Assembly (NCBI GenBank): GCA_038213005.1
Contig: JBBQTU010000023.1
Span: 1-28,462, forward strand
DNA from: JBBQTU01 sp038213005
GTDB taxonomy: Bacteria > Planctomycetota > Phycisphaerae > Tepidisphaerales > Tepidisphaeraceae
DNA: 28,462 bases
Direction of reading: 5' to 3'
In this document: positions 1 through 8,296 of the stretch, in pieces
Layout: each line of letters begins with the position of its first letter
Position numbering within the stretch: the first letter of the stretch is position 1
Notes under the pieces: model-generated
Told to the model about the DNA's origin: nothing
What the model saw: the letters and a program-made list of their open reading frames with translations, nothing else
Databases searched by the model: none
Program-made: the position numbers and the translations under genes

Positions 1-108
1 CCATGCCGGGAAGATACGACAAGCCTGCCCGTATGTCAATGTTATTTTCGCTGTATTGTATTTTGTGGTGTTTATGGGATTCCAAGGGGAACGCAGCCAG
101 TGCGTTTA

Positions 109-336
109 TCACTTTCGAGCCGCTTTCGCATATCGGCTCCCTCCTTCGCCACGCATCGCGTGCTCCAGGCCCAATGCCTCGACCGTCTGTGCCGTCCAGC
201 CATCATCGCCGAGCGCCCAACCGCGGGAAAGGGTCAGGTCCCAGCGTGGCCGCTCCTTCTTGCTCGTTACCGCATCCACTGGATCCATCCAATTCGCCGG
301 GCGGGGCCTCGGCCCGAAAAACGACACATGTCTCAC
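109..336 (-). pseudogene. Possible C-terminal remnant of a RAYT (REP-associated tyrosine) transposase
   Basis: The 75-codon frame has the layout of the tail of Y1-type RAYT/IS200-like transposases: a 'NWMDPV' stretch, a basic linker, then 'GWALGDDGWTAQT' and 'EALGLEHAMRGEG'. In the family this region usually reads roughly 'GRPLGDDGWVxxTAxxLGLExTLRPRGRP'. The N-terminal catalytic part with the HUH motif and Tyr is absent; the sequence to its right holds no continuation I recognise. If correct, this is a decayed copy of the enzyme class that mobilises REP palindromes, which fits a window rich in palindromic repeats. It rests on pattern memory alone and could be chance. Confidence 0.4.
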
Positions 337-539
337 ATTCGACTTGACCCGTCCATATCCCTATCCTATACTCACCACGATTAGGCGTCGCGCCGAGCGT
401 GCGCGCCGACCATGGTGCTCTTTGATAAGTGAATATCCGGCCATTAACCGCCGGAAATCGCATCAGCCAGGTCCGAAATGGCCCCTCCAAGGTAAATACC
501 TAACAGGTGATATTATGCTCTTGGCGCGCGTTACCTTCT

Positions 540-563
540 GCGTTCTACGTTTTACGCTCTTCC
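540..563. repeat. Short dispersed repeat, 'TCTACG' class
   Basis: The stretch starts 'GCGTTCTACGTTTTACGC'. A related copy in opposite orientation, sharing the core CGTAGAACG, lies at 15810-15830. Both are outside genes. Confidence 0.4.
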
Positions 564-636
564 CCACCCGTCCCGTCCCGATGCGACTTACATTCAATCG
601 CCTCGGCGACACGAAACTCGCGCGTCTTCCCCCGGA

Positions 637-734
637 ATCGCACGTAAGTCTTTGTCAGCACTGCTCTCCCGACCCCCCTCCCCCCTACCCCTGAACAACG
701 TGCGCATCTTGCCCATTAGATCGCACGTAAGTCT
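637..734. repeat. 15-bp direct repeat pair
   Basis: ATCGCACGTAAGTCT occurs at 637-651 and again, identically, at 720-734, 83 bp apart. It could be a pair of protein-binding sites upstream of the polyphosphate gene or a decayed repeat. Nothing in the sequence decides between them. Confidence 0.6.
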
Positions 735-861
735 ACCGAAGATCGGAGCGGGAGAAGGGCTGGTGAATCGAGAGTGGGGGGGGGAGTCCTGCGGCTGGGT
801 GTGCGGGGAACGGCTATGATGGAGAGTGTCTGTCACCTACACGCACGGGAAGGAGCCGTTC

Positions 862-2361
862 ATGCTGGAAACTGCCGAGGTTGGTCAGTCGTTGAGCCGT
901 CAGGCGTATGACAAGATCGTACCGGACCTGCGGACGAAGCTTGTGCAGACGCAAGTGGCGCTGAGTGATGCGGGGTTTCCGGTCATCGTGATCGTCAGCG
1001 GAGACGATCTAGCGGGACGGCACGAGGTGGTGGATCTGCTGAGTGAGTGGATGGACCCGCGTTTCATTGACACGCGTTCGTTTGGCGAGCCCTGCGCCGA
1101 TGACCAAGCCCATCCGGCGTTCTGGCGGTATTGGCGGGCGCTGCCGCCGGCGGGGCGGATGGCGGTGCTGACAAGTGCCTGGGGCACGCGTCTACTCACC
1201 GAGCAGTTGACGGGCGGGTTTGGCCGGAAGCAGGCGGCGCAGTTCGCGACGGAGGCTCGCGCGTTTGAGACGACGCTGGTGGCCGAGGGCGCGCTGATCC
1301 TGAAAGTGTATCTGCATGTGCCGCTGAAGAAACTGCGCAAGCAGGCTGCGGACTTTCAGAACCCGCTGCACCTGGTGGAGGTGGAGATTCTTCGCCGATA
1401 CGTTCGCAAGCACACGCGGCGCGCCATGACGCTGATCGAGCAGACGCTGGCCCAGACGACGATTCCGCAGTGCCCGTGGAATCTGATCGAGAGCACGGAC
1501 CGGCGATTCCGCAACGTGGCGGTCGCCCGGCTAGTGCTGGACGGGATCAACGAGCACATCAAGCAGCGTGCGGCGGCGAAGCCCAAGCCGAGCCCAGCGA
1601 GCGTAAAGGTCAGTTCGGCAGTGGCGGCGGCGGGCGCGCCGGTTCCCGCAAGGACGATCCTGAGCACCGTGGATCTTTCGCTGAAGATCTCCGACTCGGA
1701 ATATCAGCGTCGCATGGCGGGGTTTCGTGCGCAACTGAACGACCTTGTGATCAAGGCCCGCAAGAAGAAGGTGGGCGTCGTCGCGGCATTCGAAGGGTGG
1801 GACGCGTCCGGGAAGGGGGGCACGATCCGCCGGCTGGTGCAGAGCATGAGCGCTCCGTTGTATAGGGTGATCCCGATCGCGGCGCCGACGGCGGAGGAGC
1901 GTGCGCAACACTATCTCTGGCGGTTCTGGCGGCAGATTCCACCGCGTGGGGGGTTTGTGGTGTTTGATCGCACGTGGTACGGCCGGGTGCTGGTGGAGCG
2001 TGTGGAGGGTTTTGCCACTCAGGAGCAATGGAGCCGGGCCTATGAGGAGATCAACGATTTCGAGCGTCAGCTCACGGATGACAAGAGGGTCGTGCTGAAG
2101 TTCTGGCTGCATATCAGCAAGGACGAGCAGCTTCGCCGATTTAAGGAGCGCGAGAGGATTCCCTTCAAGCGGTTCAAGATCGGGCCGGACGACTATCGCA
2201 ACCGCGGGAAGTGGGACCAGTACGAGCTGGCGGTGAACGAGATGATCGCCCGCACCAGCACGCCGACCGCGCCGTGGAATATTGTTCCCAGCAACGACAA
2301 GGACTATGCGCGCGTGCACGTGATTCAGTCGGTGGTCGATGCGCTGGAGCGGGCGCTGTGA
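862..2361 (+). CDS. pap: Polyphosphate:AMP phosphotransferase (two-domain PPK2)
   Basis: A 499-residue cytosolic kinase of the PPK2 superfamily with two fused P-loop domains, the arrangement of Pap enzymes that phosphorylate AMP to ADP with polyphosphate as donor. The C-terminal domain keeps the Walker A loop (GWDASGKGG, about residues 312-320) and the lid segment DRTWYGRVLVERV (about 369-381). The N-terminal domain has the fold signature but a degraded loop (GDDLAGRHE, about 47-55), as usual in this class where only the C-terminal half is expected to be catalytic. An Ala/Pro/Lys linker near 235-265 joins them. The frame is open from a GTG at 826, but AAGGAG at 850-855, six bases before the ATG at 862, favours the later start. 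It stands alone, converging with the small zinc-finger gene. Substrate preference is inferred from architecture. Confidence 0.9.
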   Translation: MLETAEVGQSLSRQAYDKIVPDLRTKLVQTQVALSDAGFPVIVIVSGDDLAGRHEVVDLLSEWMDPRFIDTRSFGEPCADDQAHPAFWRYWRALPPAGRMAVLTSAWGTRLLTEQLTGGFGRKQAAQFATEARAFETTLVAEGALILKVYLHVPLKKLRKQAADFQNPLHLVEVEILRRYVRKHTRRAMTLIEQTLAQTTIPQCPWNLIESTDRRFRNVAVARLVLDGINEHIKQRAAAKPKPSPASVKVSSAVAAAGAPVPARTILSTVDLSLKISDSEYQRRMAGFRAQLNDLVIKARKKKVGVVAAFEGWDASGKGGTIRRLVQSMSAPLYRVIPIAAPTAEERAQHYLWRFWRQIPPRGGFVVFDRTWYGRVLVERVEGFATQEQWSRAYEEINDFERQLTDDKRVVLKFWLHISKDEQLRRFKERERIPFKRFKIGPDDYRNRGKWDQYELAVNEMIARTSTPTAPWNIVPSNDKDYARVHVIQSVVDALERAL

Positions 2362-2392
2362 AGGCGGGAGGTGGCGCAGCAGCGCCGACTCA

Positions 2393-2632
2393 TTAAAGGC
2401 TGACGACCTCGACGTCCATGCGGCTCTTCACAACGTGTACGCCGCGAAGCATGGCATCAATCGCATCCAGCGTTGGGGCTGCGAAATACCGTTCACCGCA
2501 CTCTGGGCAGACCTCGGCAGCCACATTCTCCACCACATACCACCTGCCATCCAGGCGGTGATGCTTGGTAACTTGCCTGGCCACGGTCTGGGCATTGTCA
2601 AATTCGCAGGTCATACAACTAATCCTTGGCAT
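2393..2632 (-). CDS. YgiT-type zinc-finger protein (orphan antitoxin-like)
   Basis: A 79-residue protein with two CxxC pairs (CMTC near residue 6, CPEC near residue 42) and the 'AEVCPECGERYF' core of YgiT/MqsA-type zinc-finger domains. Such proteins are normally antitoxins paired with a small DUF4258/MqsR-like toxin. The 106 bp between this gene and the end of acs is too short for a toxin, and none lies downstream, so the partner is missing or elsewhere. No clear Shine-Dalgarno precedes the ATG at 2632; an internal ATG seven codons in would remove the first cysteine pair. It may be read from the acs transcript. Family assignment is good; a toxin-antitoxin role is inference. Confidence 0.75.
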   Translation of the reverse strand: MPRISCMTCEFDNAQTVARQVTKHHRLDGRWYVVENVAAEVCPECGERYFAAPTLDAIDAMLRGVHVVKSRMDVEVVSL

Positions 2633-2738
2633 AGACAGTAATGACTATCAAGCCATTCAATGCCCGAAGCCCCGCGACAAGGCCGGAGTCGGTCTTCTGT
2701 CGTGGTTGACGGGCCAGCGGCCACAGCGTCAGTCGCCC

Positions 2739-4718
<1,980 letters not shown>

Positions 4719-4792
4719 GAGAGGGCTCCTTGTCTTCCGCAATTGACAGGTGATTGTAGGCAAGCAGGCGCGGCCTTGTGCGGGTGATCCGG

Positions 4793-7700
4793 TCAATGGA
4801 AGTCGCGAGAGGGGGCGTTGAGGTCGATCAGCAGATGGTTCAGGTTGAACAGGCGCTTGGCCAGCACGTGGATGACCTGGCCCTGGCGTTCGACATAGCC
4901 GTCGGCCTGGAGGAAGGTGGCAGACCGCGCGGCATCGCGGTAACGCTCGTAGACGTCGGGCTTGATGATCAGGTTGGCGATGCCGGTCTCATCTTCGATG
5001 GTGCAGAAGACGATGCCGGCGGCCGTGGCGGGGCGCTGGCGAACCAGGACGACGCCGGCAACCTTGACCCAGTGGCCACGCGGCAGGTCGGCCAGGTCCT
5101 TGGCGCGGACGATACGCTGGGCATCAAGCTGCTCGCGGACCAGCGCGGCCGGGTGACTCTTGAGGGACAGACCGGTGGTGGCGTAGTCGGTCATGACTTC
5201 GCGGGAGAGGGGCATGGGGGGAAGAAGCGACGGGGCGACGGAGCGACGAAGCGACGAAGGGGAAGAGGCGGCCGATGCGGGAGCAGCAGTTGATTGTTGA
5301 TTGTTGATTGAGTCGGGTTCTGGGGTCTCTTCCGATATGGAGTCGTCAAACAGGGGATAGGCTTCGTCAGACAGCGCCATGACTTGCCAGAGGGCTTCGC
5401 GACGGGGCAGGCCGAGGCTGGCGAAGGCGTCCGCTTCAGCCAGCGTGGTGAGTACCTTCTTGGATAGCCCCGTCAGACGGTGAAGGTGGTCGACGGAGAC
5501 GAAGCTGCCGACATCCTGTCGCGCGGTGACAATGCGGTCCGCGGCCAACCTGCGGAGACCCTTTACCAGGCGGAAGCCAAGACGGAGGGCAGGAGGAAGG
5601 CACGAAGGCACGGAGGCACGAAGGCACGGAGGCGAAGAGCCGGCGGCCTCTCCTCTTCCCTCAGTCCCCTCGTACGTCGACCATTTGTTCCCTTCGTCGC
5701 CGTCTGGCACTTCGTCTCCTGCATTCCCTTCGTGCCTCCGTGCCTCCGTGCCTTCGTGCCTGTCTTCCAGCGTGCAATCCCAGGTACTGTGGTTGATGTC
5801 GGCCGGGCGGACTTCGACGTCGTGGTCGCGGACGTCTCGGATGATCTGGGCTGGGGCATAGAAACCCATGGGCTGGCTGTTGATCAAAGCGGCCGCGAAT
5901 TCGGCGGGGTGGTAGTGCTTCAGCCATGCCGACGCGTAGACCAGTAGCGCGAATGAAGCCGCGTGGCTTTCGGGGAACCCGTATTCGCCAAAGCCGCGGA
6001 TCTGGTGGAAACAGTACTCGGAAAACTCGACGGTGTAGCCGTTCTTTCGCATCCCTTCGAGAAACCGGGTGTGGAAACGGTCGATGGCCCCGTGACGCCG
6101 CCAGGCTGCCATCGCCCGGCGGAGTTGATCGGCTTCCTCGGCCGTGAACCCAGCGCCGACCATGGCGATACTCATGGCCTGCTCCTGGAACAGCGGAATC
6201 CCCAACGTTTTGGCAAGCACCTTACGAAGCGCCTCGCTGGGATACTCAACCGGCTCTTCGCCGTTTCTCCGTCGCAGATATGGGTGGACCATGTTTCCCT
6301 GGATCGGTCCGGGGCGGACGATGGCGACCTCGATCACAAGGTCATAGAAGCACTTGGGACGAAGGCGAGGAAGCATCGACATCTGCGCACGGGATTCGAT
6401 TTGAAATACTCCGACGGTATCAGCATCGCTGATCATCTCGTAGACAGCGGGATCTTCGGCTGGGATCTGATAGAGCTCGCGAGGGATTGGAGCCGTGGAG
6501 GCATCGATCGTGTCTCTGTGTCTGCGTGGGTTGCTGTTGATCAGTGCCAGCGTCTTCGAGATACACGTTAGCATCCCTAACGCGAGGCAGTCGACCTTCA
6601 GGATGCCTAGCGCATCGATGTCGTTCTTGTCCCATTCGATCACCGTTCGGCCCGGCATGCTGGCGTTTTCGATGGGGACCATTTCGCACAGCGGGCGCTG
6701 GGTCATCACCATGCCGCCGACGTGCTGGCTGAGATGACGGGGGAACCCCAGAAGTTCGGCCGTGATGTCGATCACCCGGCGGATGTGCGGGTTGGAGGGG
6801 TCCATGCCGATCTCGCGCAGACGGTCGTCGCTGATTGTGCCGCGATCCCACCAGTCGAGCCGCCCGGCCATCTGGTCGACCTGATCCAGCCCCAGGCCCA
6901 TGGCCTTGCCGACATCGCGGACGGCCGACCGGCCACGATAGGTGATGACCTCGGCCGTCATGCCGGCGCGTTCACGGCCGTATTTCTCGTAGATGTATTG
7001 CAGCACCTCCTCGCGGCGTTCGTGCTCGAAATCGACGTCGATATCCGGCGGCTCGCCGCGGGCGGCGGAGATGAATCGCTCGAACAGCGTGTCAATACGG
7101 GTCGGATCGACGCTGGTGACGCCAATGCAGAAGCAGACGGCCGAGTTGGCGGCCGACCCGCGGCCCTGGCAGAGAATGCCTCGCGAGCGGGCGAAGCGGA
7201 CGATGTCATAGACGGTCAGGAAGTAGGCTTCGTAGTGCAGTTGCTCGATGAGCTTCAGTTCGTGGACGAGGAGGTCGCGGACTTTTTTGGGGATCTGCTG
7301 ATGGTTGATTGTTGATTGAGAGGCGGGGGTGGATGGGCCGTATCGCTCCGCAGCGCCTTGCCACGCAAGTGTCGCGAGATGGTCGATGGATTTCATGCCG
7401 GGAGGCGTGAGCTCGACGGGGTATTCGTAGCGTAGCTGGCCCAGGTCAAACTCAATCTGTTCAGCGATCTCCAGTCCGCGGCGGATGGCCTGTGGCTGAT
7501 TGGCGAACATGCGGTGCATCTGCTCAGGGCTCTTCAGATGTCGCTCGGCGTTGGGGAAGAGGCGGAATCCGGCATCGTGGATGGTGCAGCCGTGGCGGAC
7601 GCAGGTGAGAACATCCTGCAGTGCACGGCGCGATGAATCGTGATAATGAACGGCGTTGGTCGCCAGCAGCGGGATGGCGTAGTGGCGGGACAGTTCCACA

Positions 7701-8287
7701 GCGGCGTGGAGATCGCCCAGATCGTCGCTGCCATATAGGCGGGCGACGGCGATGGAGAGGCGTTTGCCCAGGGCGTCTTTAAGAGTTTCGATTGGAAATC
7801 TGAAAGTTGAGATGGCGGCGGCCGGGCCGGTGAGGGCTGCGAGCATGCCTTCCTGATGGTCGATGAAGTCGGCGAGGTTGAGTAGGCACTCGCCTTTGTC
7901 GGCACGGCGTTTACCCAGGGTGAGCAGGCGGCAGAGCCGGCCATAGGCTTCGCGATTGGTTGGATAGACCAGCAGGTCGGGGGCGTCGGTGAAGGTCAGA
8001 TGCGTACCCACGATGAGCTTGGGCGCGGGGCCTTTGGAGGCGACTTCCTTGACGGCCTCCCAGGCGCGGACAACGCCGGCCAGCGAGTTGATATCGGTGA
8101 TGGCGATGGCACGGTAGCCCAGTTCGGCCGCCCGGTAGACCAGTTCGTCGGCATGCGATGCACCGCGGAGGAAGCAGAAGTTGGTGACGACATCGAGTTC
8201 GGCGTAGGCGGAGGAAGAGCCATGGTCGCGCATTGGCGGAGCGGCGGGGGGATGGGGACGAAGTTTGTCTGATGAGATTTCGGGCAT
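4793..8287 (-). CDS. dnaE2: Error-prone DNA polymerase DnaE2 (ImuC), with in-frame repeat insertions
   Basis: A 1164-residue C-family polymerase of the DnaE2/ImuC type, the translesion polymerase of the ImuA-ImuB-DnaE2 mutasome. It opens with a PHP domain starting 'YAELDVVTNFCFLRGASH' (about 28-45), typical of DnaE2. The palm has PDIDVDF (414-420) and KVDCLALG (564-571), giving the catalytic aspartates D415, D417 and D566. The C-terminus has an OB fold and ends in SRDFH, as family members do. The protein is about 90 residues longer than usual. The excess sits in four insertions: about 323-331, 587-600, 842-899 and 990-1025, each corresponding to a low-complexity or palindromic DNA repeat. The start is nine bases after imuB stops; no strong Shine-Dalgarno precedes it, so coupling is likely. 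The polymerase core motifs are intact, so I expect activity. Confidence 0.95.
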   Translation of the reverse strand: MPEISSDKLRPHPPAAPPMRDHGSSSAYAELDVVTNFCFLRGASHADELVYRAAELGYRAIAITDINSLAGVVRAWEAVKEVASKGPAPKLIVGTHLTFTDAPDLLVYPTNREAYGRLCRLLTLGKRRADKGECLLNLADFIDHQEGMLAALTGPAAAISTFRFPIETLKDALGKRLSIAVARLYGSDDLGDLHAAVELSRHYAIPLLATNAVHYHDSSRRALQDVLTCVRHGCTIHDAGFRLFPNAERHLKSPEQMHRMFANQPQAIRRGLEIAEQIEFDLGQLRYEYPVELTPPGMKSIDHLATLAWQGAAERYGPSTPASQSTINHQQIPKKVRDLLVHELKLIEQLHYEAYFLTVYDIVRFARSRGILCQGRGSAANSAVCFCIGVTSVDPTRIDTLFERFISAARGEPPDIDVDFEHERREEVLQYIYEKYGRERAGMTAEVITYRGRSAVRDVGKAMGLGLDQVDQMAGRLDWWDRGTISDDRLREIGMDPSNPHIRRVIDITAELLGFPRHLSQHVGGMVMTQRPLCEMVPIENASMPGRTVIEWDKNDIDALGILKVDCLALGMLTCISKTLALINSNPRRHRDTIDASTAPIPRELYQIPAEDPAVYEMISDADTVGVFQIESRAQMSMLPRLRPKCFYDLVIEVAIVRPGPIQGNMVHPYLRRRNGEEPVEYPSEALRKVLAKTLGIPLFQEQAMSIAMVGAGFTAEEADQLRRAMAAWRRHGAIDRFHTRFLEGMRKNGYTVEFSEYCFHQIRGFGEYGFPESHAASFALLVYASAWLKHYHPAEFAAALINSQPMGFYAPAQIIRDVRDHDVEVRPADINHSTWDCTLEDRHEGTEARRHEGNAGDEVPDGDEGNKWSTYEGTEGRGEAAGSSPPCLRASVPSCLPPALRLGFRLVKGLRRLAADRIVTARQDVGSFVSVDHLHRLTGLSKKVLTTLAEADAFASLGLPRREALWQVMALSDEAYPLFDDSISEETPEPDSINNQQSTAAPASAASSPSSLRRSVAPSLLPPMPLSREVMTDYATTGLSLKSHPAALVREQLDAQRIVRAKDLADLPRGHWVKVAGVVLVRQRPATAAGIVFCTIEDETGIANLIIKPDVYERYRDAARSATFLQADGYVERQGQVIHVLAKRLFNLNHLLIDLNAPSRDFH
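5224..5312. repeat. Composite repeat inside dnaE2: GCGACGRR octamers plus GTTGATT heptads
   Basis: Four tandem octamers (GCGACGGG, GCGACGGA, GCGACGAA, GCGACGAA) fill 5227-5258. Three tandem heptads GTTGATT followed by GAG fill 5289-5312. They are read in frame as the Ser/Ala/Arg-rich insertion that includes 'SINNQQST' and 'SSLRRSVAPSLLPP' near residues 990-1025 of DnaE2. Octamers recur in reverse orientation at 25993-26010, and heptads at 7304 and 10048. Confidence 0.8.
5591..5764. repeat. 174-bp hairpin element inserted in frame in dnaE2
   Basis: The ends are inverted repeats about 31 bp long with two mismatches: the left arm (about 5598-5632) is built from GGCACGAA and GGCACGGA units, the right arm (about 5729-5760) from their complements. 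The interior is about 95 bp and is not obviously coding elsewhere. The segment is exactly 58 codons, placed between 'WDCTLE' and 'ALRLGFRLVKGL', which are normally close together in DnaE2 proteins. The encoded insert is polar and low-complexity ('RHEGTEARRHEGN' and 'PCLRASVPSCLPP'). Its length, a multiple of three with no stop in this frame, leaves the polymerase open. Confidence 0.8.
6509..6530. repeat. 'CTCTGTGTCTGCGTGG' class repeat inside dnaE2
   Basis: The stretch reads on the minus strand as CCACGCAGACACAGAGAC and encodes 'PRRHRD' near residue 587. It sits where DnaE2 proteins normally have a short variable loop before 'IPAEDPAVYEMI'. It belongs to the same compositional class as the arms at 8578 and 8681 in imuB. 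Confidence 0.5.
7304..7320. repeat. GTTGATT heptad repeat inside dnaE2
   Basis: GTTGATTGTTGATTGAG, two heptads plus GAG, in the same orientation as the copies at 5289 and 10048. It is read as 'QSTINHQQ' at about residues 324-331, a frame different from the other two copies, so conservation is at the DNA level and not the peptide level. Confidence 0.75.
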
Positions 8288-8296
8288 CGCTATCGC

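Larger units (their letters stand above)
1..861. other. Region without an intact gene, left edge
   Basis: No reading frame here looks like a complete conserved protein. The left third carries a minus-strand frame resembling the C-terminus of a RAYT transposase, listed separately. The rest holds a repeat related to one at 15810, a 15-bp direct repeat, and C- or G-runs near 670-685 and 773-786. It ends in the Shine-Dalgarno of the polyphosphate phosphotransferase gene. I found no convincing promoter. Confidence 0.6.

Noticed and set aside
1531..2319. 262-codon minus-strand frame opposite pap
   Set aside because: Arg/Leu-rich antisense shadow of a GC-rich gene; no motif, and pap is clearly the coding strand.
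7304..7320. CRISPR-like array made of the heptad repeats
   Set aside because: Units are tandem seven-mers without spacers, inside coding sequence, and no cas gene is present.
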